Shown: positions 1-8,048 of the stretch, piece after piece
Numbering within the stretch: position 1 is the stretch's first letter
Layout: each line of letters starts with the position of its first letter
Assembly: GCF_009711445.1 (NCBI RefSeq)
Contig: NZ_SMMC01000214.1
Coordinates: 1-38,245 of the forward strand
Direction of reading: 5' to 3'
Length of the DNA: 38,245 nucleotides
DNA from: Curvivirga aplysinae
GTDB lineage: Bacteria > Pseudomonadota > Alphaproteobacteria > UBA8366 > Aestuariispiraceae
Notes under the pieces: generated by a model
Seen by the model: the letters and a program-made list of their open reading frames with translations, nothing else
Told to the model about the DNA's origin: nothing
Database searches by the model: none
Position numbers and translations under genes: made by a program

Positions 1-24
1 GAAGATTGAGTTGTAACTCTAGTA

Positions 25-747
25 ATGGAACAAAAAGTGAATAAAAATACATTTTCTCTAAATTCAACATTGGCAAAAGATAGTCCAGCTGATCCAGAAG
101 ATACCTTAAATGTGAAAAGGAAGCTTCATAAATCTGGGTTTATGGATATGCCCTCCTATGGTCTGGATGATATGCCGGATCAACCGATGTTTGATGGTAT
201 TAAGAAATTTCAGGCCGCCAAGAAATTAAAAGTCGATGGCGTGATGAAGCCGGGTGGTGAAACTGAAAAGTCAATGCAATCCCATCCGGGAAAACCCGGC
301 CCAGATTTACCTGTTGTTATGCCGGGACCAGGAGAAGGACAAGATGAGAATTGTACCGAAATTATACATCGTCTGCAAAGATCATATGAACTGAAAAAGG
401 AATTAGATTTTAAGACTTTAGGCCTTAAGTCAAAGGCAGAAGCAAATATTTCTCAAGCGAAATCTGTGCGGGAGCTTGCGGGGCTTGCTTCTGAAGCTGA
501 TGTTGGCTTGAAGGCAGCCGCAGGATTGATTGGTTCTGAGTTACTGAAAAAACTATCAATGGTTATGGGGGAATTTGCAAATCGTGCAACTAAGCTAGGA
601 TTAATGCTAGCAATTGCAGATGCAATTTTAACGGAAACTGGAGTTATTAATAATGATATAGATAGTTATCGCAGGCAATTATCTGATGTAGAATCGGATA
701 TTGTCGAATTAACAAATAAGGCAATGCAATTAGGATGTAAGTTATAA
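25..747 (+). CDS. Peptidoglycan-binding-like domain protein
   Basis: A 240-residue protein. Residues about 28-85 look like a peptidoglycan-binding-type three-helix domain, with the recognisable stretch MFDGIKKFQAAKKLKVDGVM followed by KPGGETE, the pattern of PG-binding-like domains in alphaproteobacterial accessory proteins. A Gly/Pro-rich linker (about 86-107) follows, then a mostly helical C-terminal half (about 110-240) with an Ala/Leu-rich stretch near 155-205 that may be amphipathic or membrane-associated. There is no signal peptide. No clear ribosome-binding site precedes the ATG, and only 24 bases of upstream sequence are visible, so the start is not secure. It may be the last gene of a plus-strand unit beginning outside the window. 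The domain call is from pattern memory; the function (cell-wall contact, secreted effector or structural protein) is unknown. Confidence 0.6.
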   Translation: MEQKVNKNTFSLNSTLAKDSPADPEDTLNVKRKLHKSGFMDMPSYGLDDMPDQPMFDGIKKFQAAKKLKVDGVMKPGGETEKSMQSHPGKPGPDLPVVMPGPGEGQDENCTEIIHRLQRSYELKKELDFKTLGLKSKAEANISQAKSVRELAGLASEADVGLKAAAGLIGSELLKKLSMVMGEFANRATKLGLMLAIADAILTETGVINNDIDSYRRQLSDVESDIVELTNKAMQLGCKL

Positions 748-754
748 ATTGTTT

Positions 755-786
755 GGGGTCTGCTGGGATTTATTTCAGCAGACCTC
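755..786. terminator. Hairpin at convergent 3' ends
   Basis: GGTCTGCTG (757-765) and CAGCAGACC (776-784) form a perfect 9-bp stem with a 10-nt loop, extendable by a G-U and a G-C pair. It follows the PG-binding-like gene and overlaps the last codons of the convergent Sel1-like gene. Neither strand has a good T-run after the stem, so it may stabilise 3' ends or terminate weakly rather than act as a canonical intrinsic terminator. Confidence 0.45.
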
Positions 787-1387
787 TATACCATTCGTAG
801 ATTTCAACACTATAATTTTTGATTTTGTTATAGGTTCCGAATTTATTATAAACCTCATCAATATCTCTTAATACAATAGCGCTCCAATACTCTTCTTTAA
901 CTGAGTCTGGCTTATGAAGCTCATAAATATAAGCGAGACTTGCAGGTGCGACTTTGTCCCCATTTTCTGCAGAAAGTAAGAAATAATACTCTGCTTTATC
1001 AAAATCTTGACGATTGCAGTAATCCCAATAGTAGATATCACCTATAATAAAATATGCCCTACCAATTTCTTCGGTGTCTAAAGCGGATTCGGCGAGCCGC
1101 ATAATTTCTTCACAACCAATTTCGTCTCTTTTATGATAAAAATGAGATTGTGCCAGATGTGCATTGGCGGCTTTGTTCCCTAAGTCACTTGCTTTTTGGT
1201 AATATTCTATAGAGAGCCAATAATCCCCTAAAGGATAAGTTGGGGATGAATATTTTTCCCCAAGTTGCATAGCAATATCCGGATCGGTTATATCTTCAGG
1301 AGACGGCTGCATGAATTGGGCAATCAAATAAATACCAACCAATGCAGTTGGAATAAGAATGATTGTAATTATGAAGCGTTTCAGCAT
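770..1387 (-). CDS. Membrane-anchored Sel1-like repeat protein
   Basis: A 205-residue protein with an N-terminal hydrophobic segment (about residues 5-26), either an uncleaved signal anchor or a signal peptide, then helical repeats of the Sel1/TPR-like type. Repeat-like units include the stretch around SIEYYQKASDLGNKAANAHL and a later one around AEYYFLLSAENGDKVAPASL; the small residue and Gly spacing is typical of Sel1 repeats. Such proteins usually act as periplasmic scaffolds. It is followed on the same strand by another short Sel1-like protein, suggesting a duplicated pair. The 3' end carries a hairpin shared with the convergent gene. No partner or substrate can be inferred. Confidence 0.7.
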   Translation of the reverse strand: MLKRFIITIILIPTALVGIYLIAQFMQPSPEDITDPDIAMQLGEKYSSPTYPLGDYWLSIEYYQKASDLGNKAANAHLAQSHFYHKRDEIGCEEIMRLAESALDTEEIGRAYFIIGDIYYWDYCNRQDFDKAEYYFLLSAENGDKVAPASLAYIYELHKPDSVKEEYWSAIVLRDIDEVYNKFGTYNKIKNYSVEIYEWYRGLLK

Positions 1388-1489
1388 GTTTTAAAATCCT
1401 AAGACATTTATCCTAAAGCCATAATGAAATGATTTGAGTTATCTTTCAATTAACTGTGGTCAGTGATGAAGATGAATGAAGCAGCAAGG

Positions 1490-2044
1490 TCATTCTTTGT
1501 CGGCAAGCGCAATATGAAAAGCTTCTCTTAGAATTGGCATGTCTTTTTCTCCATAGAATAGATAAGCGAAATTCATAACTATGAAATCAAAATCACCTTT
1601 ATCAAGTGTGTTGAGCATGTTGAAAGCTTCAATGTAGATTTCTTTGGCATATTCGGGGTCGGCTGTAATACCAATTCCTTTTTCGGTTAAATAACCTAAA
1701 TGAAAGACATCATATAAATATCCATTATTGGCAGCCCTTTCTACAATACCATACGTCATTTCCTCGTTCTTGGGTACGCAAACCCCTAATGCAAACATGC
1801 GTGCGAACCAGAATTCATCTTCATGAAGTTGTGAGCTAGTGAAATAGGTTTTTAAAATGTTAAGGCAATCTCCACGTTCTAAAAGGTCGTAATATGTTTG
1901 CCATCTCACATAGCCTGAACTGAATTTTGTTTTTTGAGCTGGGTCAGCGATATTATTTTTATTTTGAATTGGATAAAGATAGTACCCAATTGCACTTACC
2001 AAACAGAGGCCCATAACACCGAATATTTTGCGCATTTTCATCAA
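1490..2044 (-). CDS. Membrane-anchored Sel1-like protein
   Basis: A 184-residue protein with a signal anchor or signal peptide at about residues 6-25 and a helical body. The stretch YDVFHLGYLTEKGIGITADP, followed by YAKEIYIEAF, is a good Sel1-like unit. Two cysteines flank the first repeat region (about residues 59 and 88). It lies about 100 bases upstream of the other Sel1-like gene on the same strand, and the two have similar architecture but clearly different sequences. Translation could begin at either of two early Met codons, MMK or the Met at residue 4. Role unknown; a periplasmic scaffold is the family expectation. Confidence 0.65.
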   Translation of the reverse strand: MMKMRKIFGVMGLCLVSAIGYYLYPIQNKNNIADPAQKTKFSSGYVRWQTYYDLLERGDCLNILKTYFTSSQLHEDEFWFARMFALGVCVPKNEEMTYGIVERAANNGYLYDVFHLGYLTEKGIGITADPEYAKEIYIEAFNMLNTLDKGDFDFIVMNFAYLFYGEKDMPILREAFHIALADKE

Positions 2045-2116
2045 TTCAGTCCAAGTTTAATTCTGTATAGAGATTTATGAAAGGAATTGAGACATTTTAA
2101 TTGAATCGCGAAAATT

Positions 2117-2932
2117 TTAGAGAATATGTGCGCCAACAACATTTTCGCGGGATAGGTTTGCGTTCCGATCAGCTTTTGGCATTTCTTCAACGGGGCAAAT
2201 TTGCCAGTTCCAAAGCTTATCGGGACGTGGCATTTTGACGCCATCTAGTGGATCAATGCGTTCTAATACACGACCCTGTAATATTTCCTTTGTCACCCAT
2301 TGGCGGTCGCAAATTAAGAGTTTTATCGCCTTTTCAAATTTTAACATCCATTGAAGATGGGCTGCTACCATATCATGGCCAAATTTTGTAATGGCTTCAT
2401 CATTATCTACCCCATGAGATTGGAGCCATGTGGTCGGGCTAATCGAAAGTTGGCTGGCGATGTTTAAGGAAACGACTAAGTCAATATCCGGAAATCCGTG
2501 ATAAAGGCTTGGCAAACCAACAACAGGAATTTGATTTGGATCTTGGATTAATCGATCACAAAGTTCAGTGATGTCGCCTGAAAACAGAATAACTTTTTCA
2601 TGTCCTATTTCTTTATGAAGTTTTTTCACCCGTGACTTCATGTATTTGGGGTGTACTGCATCTAAAAGAATGATCGTGTTAAAATCGTTTGCCAATTCTT
2701 CTAGTGGTAAATCATATCCGGGGCCTGATCCAACGATGAGCGCTGTGCGTTTAAGGGTGCAGGTTTTAGCGGCATCTCGAATAGCTTGTTTGGAATTTTC
2801 TAAATGGCTTGCCCAGGCGTCCTTACATCTTTCATAACGGGCCTCTATGCCAATACTTTCGGTGAGGTAACCAAGTTTTTTTGCCCATTTGGGGGCAGGG
2901 CTGGTGATATAGGAAAGTATTTCTAAAATCAT
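2117..2932 (-). CDS. Putative SAM-dependent methyltransferase
   Basis: A 271-residue, probably cytosolic protein. The glycine-rich motif VGSGPG at residues 67-72, preceded by hydrophobic residues, and the downstream acidic strand end (ILLDAVH) fit motifs I and II of a class I Rossmann methyltransferase. A later stretch around LVVSLNIASQL corresponds to the motif IV region. Neither the substrate nor a named family is recognisable. It is the last gene of a tight minus-strand group, 8 bases after the small membrane protein and downstream of the cobalamin adenosyltransferase, so co-transcription is likely. Methyl acceptor unknown; involvement in cobalamin metabolism would be guesswork. Confidence 0.6.
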   Translation of the reverse strand: MILEILSYITSPAPKWAKKLGYLTESIGIEARYERCKDAWASHLENSKQAIRDAAKTCTLKRTALIVGSGPGYDLPLEELANDFNTIILLDAVHPKYMKSRVKKLHKEIGHEKVILFSGDITELCDRLIQDPNQIPVVGLPSLYHGFPDIDLVVSLNIASQLSISPTTWLQSHGVDNDEAITKFGHDMVAAHLQWMLKFEKAIKLLICDRQWVTKEILQGRVLERIDPLDGVKMPRPDKLWNWQICPVEEMPKADRNANLSRENVVGAHIL

Positions 2933-2940
2933 GAGGCTGG

Positions 2941-3222
2941 TTAGATGTTATCACCACTGATCATCGCAAGTACAAGGCCTGCAGCCATAGCAGCAATCGC
3001 AAGATATTTTTGAGCCCGTATAAATTTCATGCCTGTTTCCGTATAAGCAAGGTCTTTATTTTTAAACATGGAATCTTTATGCACAAATTGAAGCCAATCT
3101 TTGCTGCGATGGCGCATGGCAAAAAACTGGCAGGCCACAGCTGCAAAGATAAACCCACCTAGCAAAATGAATAATGCGATTTGTGCAGGTGAGGAGACAA
3201 TTTCAGTAGTTTCAGATGTCAT
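2941..3222 (-). CDS. Small two-helix membrane protein
   Basis: A 93-residue protein with two predicted transmembrane helices (about residues 13-37 and 69-88) separated by a basic loop containing RHRSKDWLQF. No family recognised with certainty. It lies between the adenosyltransferase gene (31-base gap) and the methyltransferase gene (8-base gap) in the same direction, so it is probably part of the same transcript. Inner-membrane location is inferred from hydrophobicity only. Confidence 0.6.
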   Translation of the reverse strand: MTSETTEIVSSPAQIALFILLGGFIFAAVACQFFAMRHRSKDWLQFVHKDSMFKNKDLAYTETGMKFIRAQKYLAIAAMAAGLVLAMISGDNI

Positions 3223-3253
3223 ATTTTGATCTTGTTTTAGTTATGGATGATAC

Positions 3254-3832
3254 CTAACGATTGGCACCGGGAACCCATAACACATCATTCTTACCCTTGT
3301 CATTGCAATAACGGCTTAAGACAAAGAAAAGGTCAGAAAGACGGTTTAAGTATTTGACGGCTTCGGGGTTGATTGTTTCCTCACCCGCCAGCGCAACACA
3401 TAATCTTTCTGCGCGGCGTGTAACCGTGCGCGCCAGATGCATATAAGCCCCGGCCTTTGTCCCGCCTGGTAAGATAAAACTCGTCAGGTCTGCAAGGTCT
3501 TCGTTGAATTTATCGCATGCAGTTTCGATGGCTTCCACTTGGGTTGCGGAAATACGTAGAGCCGCCGCAGCTTTTTCAGGGTTTTTTGCCTCGTCACCTT
3601 CTGGTCGACAAAGATCCGCACCTAAATCGAATAGATCATTTTGAATATTGCCTAAAAGGGTATCAATTTCACCTGTTGTTTGAAGACGTATTAAGCCAAC
3701 ACATGCATTGGCTTCGTCTACAGTGCCATATGCTTCTACCCGTAAATTGGCTTTGGACCGACGTGATCCATCGCCTAAAGATGTTTCACCTTTATCACCG
3801 CCACGAGTGTAAATTTTTGTTAAGCTGACCAT
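3254..3832 (-). CDS. Cob(I)alamin adenosyltransferase, PduO type
   Basis: Transfers the adenosyl group of ATP to cob(I)alamin, giving adenosylcobalamin, the cofactor of enzymes such as methylmalonyl-CoA mutase. The 192-residue length fits the PduO family. The N-terminal ATP-binding signature TRGGDKGETSLGDG lies at residues 9-22, followed by VEAYGTVDEANACVG; the C-terminal half has PGGTKAGAYMHLARTVTRRA and YLNRLSDLFFVLSR, all hallmarks of the family. The ATG has a possible AAGG site about 11 bases upstream. It sits in a minus-strand operon with a HIG1 protein upstream (25 bases) and a small membrane protein downstream. In many alphaproteobacteria this gene adjoins electron-transfer flavoprotein genes; none are nearby here. 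Confidence 0.93.
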   Translation of the reverse strand: MVSLTKIYTRGGDKGETSLGDGSRRSKANLRVEAYGTVDEANACVGLIRLQTTGEIDTLLGNIQNDLFDLGADLCRPEGDEAKNPEKAAAALRISATQVEAIETACDKFNEDLADLTSFILPGGTKAGAYMHLARTVTRRAERLCVALAGEETINPEAVKYLNRLSDLFFVLSRYCNDKGKNDVLWVPGANR

Positions 3833-3857
3833 AGATTTTTATACCTTATTACAGATT

Positions 3858-4064
3858 TTAGTTACCGCCGTTTTTCATCAGGTAAAGCCCCAACATAAAC
3901 ATAGCAATCGCAAAGGCTTGGGCGATAATGCGATAACGCATCAAACGATTAGACCAGCGGTCATTAAAATCACCACCACGCGCCATCGAAATAATGCCAA
4001 TTGCAAGTATGGCAAGTGTTGCTATTAGGCCGATAGCCATCAAAATGGTTGCAAAAATATTCAT
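3858..4064 (-). CDS. HIG1-domain twin transmembrane protein
   Basis: A 68-residue protein with two transmembrane helices (about 5-27 and 46-63) joined by a short charged loop. The loop and second-helix start contain NRLMRYRIIAQ, close to the HIG1 family motif of spaced R-x-R-x3-Q residues. Bacterial and mitochondrial HIG1 proteins are small inner-membrane factors linked to cytochrome oxidase assembly or respiratory supercomplexes. It is the first gene of the minus-strand operon, 25 bases before the adenosyltransferase. The family assignment rests on the motif and topology; a role at a terminal oxidase in this organism is inference. Confidence 0.75.
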   Translation of the reverse strand: MNIFATILMAIGLIATLAILAIGIISMARGGDFNDRWSNRLMRYRIIAQAFAIAMFMLGLYLMKNGGN

Positions 4065-4196
4065 GTATTTATCTACCTTTGTCCTTGAATACGTTTGGCA
4101 TATAGGGACAGATTAAATCTATTTGGAATCTTTTTAAAATCTAGGTGCTTTTTTCATAAACCACAATGGGAAAGAAAGACCTTATTTAAGCGAGTG

Positions 4197-4475
4197 TTAG
4201 GAAATATCAGTTTTTCGCTGTCGGGCAGGAAATTGCAGGATATTAGATCGTCTTGGATAAGGATTTAATCGTTTGCGCCTTGCTTCTTCTTGTTCTTTAG
4301 CGAGATCAGAAAACAGCTGCCCAATGACCGTATGATCATTCATCGGGAAGCTTGCATTATAGCCACCATGATCGTAACGGATTGCACAGCAGGGGCGACG
4401 CCCCCAAGTTCGTAATCTGTTTATATCGCCATCTTTATGTCGCACGACTTTCTCCTCTAGAGGTAGTGATGGCAT
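4197..4475 (-). CDS. Small conserved-looking protein, unknown
   Basis: A 92-residue, Arg-rich soluble protein. Visible features are a basic N-terminal region (EKVVRHKDGDINRLRTWGRR), a Cys-Cys pair after it, an aromatic stretch (RYDHGGYNASF) and a helical, charged middle (SDLAKEQEEARRKR). There is no signal peptide or membrane segment. It is divergent from the AEC transporter operon, with 133 bases between them, and has no close partner downstream. I do not recognise the family. Codon use and ORF integrity suggest a real gene, but confidence is moderate because it is short. Confidence 0.5.
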   Translation of the reverse strand: MPSLPLEEKVVRHKDGDINRLRTWGRRPCCAIRYDHGGYNASFPMNDHTVIGQLFSDLAKEQEEARRKRLNPYPRRSNILQFPARQRKTDIS

Positions 4476-4608
4476 TCTATTGATTGTGGATCAAGTGCTT
4501 GTCTGAATTTTCTTGCCTAGCTACTTGTTCCGATATGGAAATAAAATTACAGTTGCGAATGGGATTTTTGATCTGGGATTTGGGGACGCTTCGTTCTAAA
4601 GGTATTTT

Positions 4609-5556
4609 ATGACAGTTGTATTAGAGATCGTATTGCCAGTTTTTGGTATTGTGATGATGGGGTTCGGAGCCAATAAACTTGGTTGGTTTAGCGAACAGGC
4701 AGAGCAGGGTTTGACCACGTTCACATTTAATTTTGCGGCACCTTTAATGTTGTTTAATGTGATTTCCCAAGTTGATCTTCCATCCGATCCGCCGATTTCT
4801 TTATTCATAACATTTTATGGACCTTTGTTTACGGTTGCGATTTTAGGCTTTTTATCTTCACGATATATTTTTAAGCGTAATTATACGGTTCAAGTTATAT
4901 CTGGTTTTTCTTGTGCCTTTGGTAATCTTCTATTGTTGGGATTGCCTTTATTCTTGTTGGCATTTGGTGAAGAGAAGATCTTGCCGTTTTTTATCTTGCT
5001 CTCCGTACATGGCCTAACATTGTTTACAATTGTGACAATATTACTTGAAATCGGGGTCAAAAAAGAAAACTCAGATAATTCAGGCAATAGATTGGCCAAA
5101 ACCATTGTGGTTGCCCTTATCCAAAATCCGATTTTAATTGGGATTATTTGTGGTTTAACCGTGAATTTATTGCAAATTCCAATGCCTGAGGCCGTTTATA
5201 CATTATCGGGATTGATGAAAGGGGCGATGATCCCGGCTGCTTTGTTTGCCTTAGGATCAAGTTTAACACGCTATGGTATTCGCGGACGTTTTTGGGAATC
5301 TCTATCAATTGTTATCTGTAAGATAATCATATTCCCGATCCTAGTTTACGTTGTTGGAACATATATCTTTGAGTTGGATTATTTTGTAGTGGCGTTATTG
5401 ACCTTGATGGCAGCCCAGCCCCCTGGTGTGATGGGATATATGTTTGCGACAAAATATCATGTTGGTGAGGCGGTTGTATCAACCAGTATTTATGTTGCAG
5501 CTGTTAGTTCTGTTGTTACACTGACATGGCTATTATATTTCTTTAACGTCCGATAG
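4609..5556 (+). CDS. AEC-family transporter (auxin efflux carrier type)
   Basis: A 315-residue integral inner-membrane protein with about ten hydrophobic helices and the layout of the AEC (auxin efflux carrier, PF03547) family. Family-like stretches are the N-terminal half with NFAAPLMLFNV, the central PILIGIICGLTVNLLQIPMP and the later PAALFALGSSL. Bacterial members export or exchange small carboxylates; no substrate can be read from the sequence. It is first in a plus-strand group and ends 12 bases before the Nudix hydrolase gene, followed by a VOC protein, so a shared transcript is likely. Confidence 0.88.
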   Translation: MTVVLEIVLPVFGIVMMGFGANKLGWFSEQAEQGLTTFTFNFAAPLMLFNVISQVDLPSDPPISLFITFYGPLFTVAILGFLSSRYIFKRNYTVQVISGFSCAFGNLLLLGLPLFLLAFGEEKILPFFILLSVHGLTLFTIVTILLEIGVKKENSDNSGNRLAKTIVVALIQNPILIGIICGLTVNLLQIPMPEAVYTLSGLMKGAMIPAALFALGSSLTRYGIRGRFWESLSIVICKIIIFPILVYVVGTYIFELDYFVVALLTLMAAQPPGVMGYMFATKYHVGEAVVSTSIYVAAVSSVVTLTWLLYFFNVR

Positions 5557-5568
5557 ATGGATTAAGAC

Positions 5569-6420
5569 ATGCCGGGATTTTATCGACATATCGAATTTGC
5601 CAATAATGCCGATATTACTCATTTTCTGCCTTATGTTTGGCAAGGAAAACGCATCGGGTGGATACGTAAAACAAATCTGGATTTCTTATCTGCCCATTCC
5701 GAAGCATTTAACATCCAATCAGATCAAGTTATCTTGGCACCTAAGATTGATACCTATGAAGGTCGTTCTAATGTATTACGCGATGCCTTAAGTGATCTGT
5801 ATGACAAAGGCCAACTTGGGGGATGGTGGGATGAATTATATCCCTTGGTGCAAGCTTATGGACATGAACCTATTGCAGAATTAGAGCGCGGTGGTTGCCC
5901 ATATCTAGGCATGCGATCTTGGGGGGTGCATATGACAGGATATGTAAGTAAACCTGACGGATTGTATTTATGGGTCGCGAAACGATCTATGAGCAAGCGC
6001 AATGACCCGGGTATGTTGGATAATATGGTGGCTGGTGGCCAGCCTCTGGGATTGAGCATAAAAGATAATATGCAAAAGGAATGCGAAGAAGAAGCGGGTA
6101 TCCCGTTATCCTTAAGCCAACATCTGAAACCAGTTGGCAGCATTACATATTGCTATGAACATAAGCATGGGTTGAAGCCTGATCAGATTTTTAACTTTGA
6201 TCTGGAACTTCCAGAAGATTTTATCCCTCAAGCAATGGATGGTGAAGTAGATAGTTTTACTTTAATGCCCGTTCACGAAGTAATGGAATTGATCAGTCAA
6301 ACAGATGATATGAAATATAATTGTAATCTGGTATTTATCGATTTCTTCATCAGACATGGTTATTTACATGCGGATAATGAACCGGAATATTCAGATATTT
6401 GTCTAGGTTTGCAGCAATAA
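5569..6420 (+). CDS. DUF4743 Nudix hydrolase (YJR142W/NUDT20-24 type)
   Basis: A 283-residue protein with an N-terminal DUF4743-like region (about 10-120) and a Nudix domain. The Nudix box runs from G156 to I178, with KECEEEAGI at 170-178 supplying the metal-binding glutamates. The Glu expected seven residues into the box is Leu162 and the usual Arg is Lys170, as I recall for this subfamily. Eukaryotic relatives (yeast YJR142W, plant NUDT20/24) are reported to hydrolyse damaged thiamine diphosphate derivatives, so a housecleaning diphosphatase is the best guess. It sits 12 bases after the AEC transporter gene and 39 before the VOC gene. Fold confidence is high; substrate confidence is low. 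Confidence 0.85.
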   Translation: MPGFYRHIEFANNADITHFLPYVWQGKRIGWIRKTNLDFLSAHSEAFNIQSDQVILAPKIDTYEGRSNVLRDALSDLYDKGQLGGWWDELYPLVQAYGHEPIAELERGGCPYLGMRSWGVHMTGYVSKPDGLYLWVAKRSMSKRNDPGMLDNMVAGGQPLGLSIKDNMQKECEEEAGIPLSLSQHLKPVGSITYCYEHKHGLKPDQIFNFDLELPEDFIPQAMDGEVDSFTLMPVHEVMELISQTDDMKYNCNLVFIDFFIRHGYLHADNEPEYSDICLGLQQ

Positions 6421-6459
6421 TTACTGAAATAAGAAAATAAATTCAGAAAGGATCGAACA

Positions 6460-6882
6460 ATGCTAATGCCGCCTTTTCATTTGGCTTTTCCCGTAAGTGA
6501 TTTAGACGCAACGCGTGATTTTTACGTAAATGATCTGGGCTGTGAGATTGGGCGTGAAGACGTGAAATGGATTGATTTTAATTTCCATGGACATCAGATT
6601 TCGGCTCATCTTCGCCCTGAAGAAGTAGCTATTGCTCATACAAATTCGGTTGATGGAGATGAAGTGCCAGTACGTCATTTTGGTTTGGTTTTACAATGGG
6701 ATAAGTGGGAAGAGCTGCACACGAGTTTAGAGGCGAAAGGGCGTGAGTTTCTCATTGAACCACGGACGCGTTTTGAAGGTCAGGCAGGCGAACAGGGTAC
6801 TTTCTTTTTGCGTGATCCGTCAGGTAATGCGCTGGAATTTAAATCCTTTAAAAATATGGATCAACTATTTGCGCGTGATTAA
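6460..6882 (+). CDS. VOC-family (glyoxalase/dioxygenase fold) protein
   Basis: A 140-residue single-domain vicinal oxygen chelate protein. The first module begins PPFHLAFPVSDLDATRDFY and the second includes VRHFGLVL; the C-terminal end has RDPSGNALEFK. Likely metal ligands are His7, His73 and Glu126, the arrangement of metal-binding VOC enzymes. An AAAGGA ribosome-binding site precedes the ATG. It is third in the AEC-Nudix-VOC unit. The family includes glyoxalases, dioxygenases and resistance proteins, and the substrate cannot be assigned here. Confidence 0.85.
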   Translation: MLMPPFHLAFPVSDLDATRDFYVNDLGCEIGREDVKWIDFNFHGHQISAHLRPEEVAIAHTNSVDGDEVPVRHFGLVLQWDKWEELHTSLEAKGREFLIEPRTRFEGQAGEQGTFFLRDPSGNALEFKSFKNMDQLFARD

Positions 6883-7003
6883 CGGTCAGGTTGCTTTTTT
6901 ATATCAGCAACTCATAACAAACTATTGAGACCAAATGGTTGTCAGGTTGAATTTCATAAATTTAACATAATTCAGGGTTTGTATATCACCACCTTTTTAT
7001 GTT

Positions 7004-7009
7004 TATAAT
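7004..7009 (+). promoter_or_regulatory. Candidate -10 box for the OmpA-like gene
   Basis: A perfect TATAAT lies about 60 bases before the OmpA-like lipoprotein gene. The best -35 candidate is TTGTAT at 6979-6984, with a rather long 19-base spacer, so the -10 call is stronger than the full promoter. Confidence 0.4.
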
Positions 7010-7068
7010 GCTTTGGGGCCTAAATCTATTTCTCCGACGACACTGAAATATATCAGGAGGACTGACCA

Positions 7069-7947
7069 GTGAAGAAAATGAAAATTGCAACTTTAGTTGT
7101 TTTAATGCCTTTGGTGGCTGCATGTGCAAATCGCTTGCCTCATGTGGCTGAGAACCCACCTTCGTCCGGTGCATTCGAAAAGGCTTTGCATCAGGGATAT
7201 GTGGGCTTGGCACAGGCTGAGATTGACGAATATGATTGGTCAGATGGTGGCAAATTCACCAAACGTGCTGATATGCTTTCTAATGGTAATATGGTATTAC
7301 CTGAAGAAATCGCGATGCGTGATTTACCAGCAGATCGTGTAAGTGTTTTGACATCGTCCCGTGCACGTTTAATGAAGGCTATTGATGCTGGTCTAACATC
7401 TACATATCCAGATCAGCTTGCGCGTGCGCAAGTGGCATTCGATTGCTGGATGCAAGAGCAAGAAGAAAATCGCCAACCAGCAGATATCGAAGCATGTCAA
7501 AAAGACTTCATCGCAGCGATGGAAGAAGTTGAAGCTGCTGAAAAAGCAAAAACGGCGAAATCAGAACCTGCACCGACACCAGCAGCGGCACCTGCTCCGA
7601 CACCAGCATCATTGCCAGAAGGTATCGCTATTTACTTCGATTTCGATAGTGCAAATCTAGGTGGGTATGGCAATTCCGTGGTTGAAGATGCGGCATCCGT
7701 ATTTACTGATCTAGGCGCAACTTCTGTAACATTATCCGCTTATGCAGATCGTTCTGGTGATACAGCTTATAATGATGCACTTGCAGCGCGTCGCGGTGAA
7801 GCGGTAAGAGATGCTTTAATTGCAAATGGTGTAAGTGCTGATGCAATCACAGTTGAAGTATTAGGTGAGCGTGAGCAAGTTTTTGCAACAGAAGATGGTG
7901 TACGTGAAGCACGTAACCGCTCTGTATTGTTTAATTTTGCACGCTAA
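7069..7947 (+). CDS. OmpA-family outer-membrane lipoprotein
   Basis: A 292-residue lipoprotein. The signal peptide ends in a lipobox V16-A17-A18-C19, and the mature N-terminal part (about 20-160) is a helical domain specific to related alphaproteobacterial proteins. A Pro/Ala/Thr linker (about 166-190) precedes an OmpA-like peptidoglycan-binding domain (about 195-292), which starts IAIYFDFDSANL and contains AYADRSGDTAYNDALAARRG. Family members anchor the outer membrane to peptidoglycan. A strong AGGAGG ribosome-binding site lies before the GTG start, which is the first codon of this ORF. A TATAAT box lies upstream and an intrinsic terminator follows, so it is probably a single-gene transcript. 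Confidence 0.9.
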   Translation: MKKMKIATLVVLMPLVAACANRLPHVAENPPSSGAFEKALHQGYVGLAQAEIDEYDWSDGGKFTKRADMLSNGNMVLPEEIAMRDLPADRVSVLTSSRARLMKAIDAGLTSTYPDQLARAQVAFDCWMQEQEENRQPADIEACQKDFIAAMEEVEAAEKAKTAKSEPAPTPAAAPAPTPASLPEGIAIYFDFDSANLGGYGNSVVEDAASVFTDLGATSVTLSAYADRSGDTAYNDALAARRGEAVRDALIANGVSADAITVEVLGEREQVFATEDGVREARNRSVLFNFAR

Positions 7948-7972
7948 TCGTTCAAAAAAGAATAATGAAATG

Positions 7973-8004
7973 AAAGGAAGGCCTTGCAGCCTTCCTTTTT
8001 CTTT
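7973..8004 (+). terminator. Intrinsic terminator after the OmpA-like gene
   Basis: AAAGGAAGGC (7973-7982) pairs perfectly with GCCTTCCTTT (7989-7998) over a 6-nt loop and runs into a T-rich tail. It lies 25 bases after the OmpA-like stop codon. Confidence 0.9.
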
Positions 8005-8048
8005 GCGATTTTAAGAGATGATATAAACACAGTTGGAAGATAGTACCA

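Noticed and set aside
755-786. Strong intrinsic terminator call for the hairpin
   Set aside because: The 9-bp stem is perfect but neither strand has a T-run, so it is listed only as a hairpin with moderate confidence.
2041-2244. A 67-codon minus-strand frame overlapping the methyltransferase end
   Set aside because: It overlaps the methyltransferase 3' end in another frame and has no start signal.
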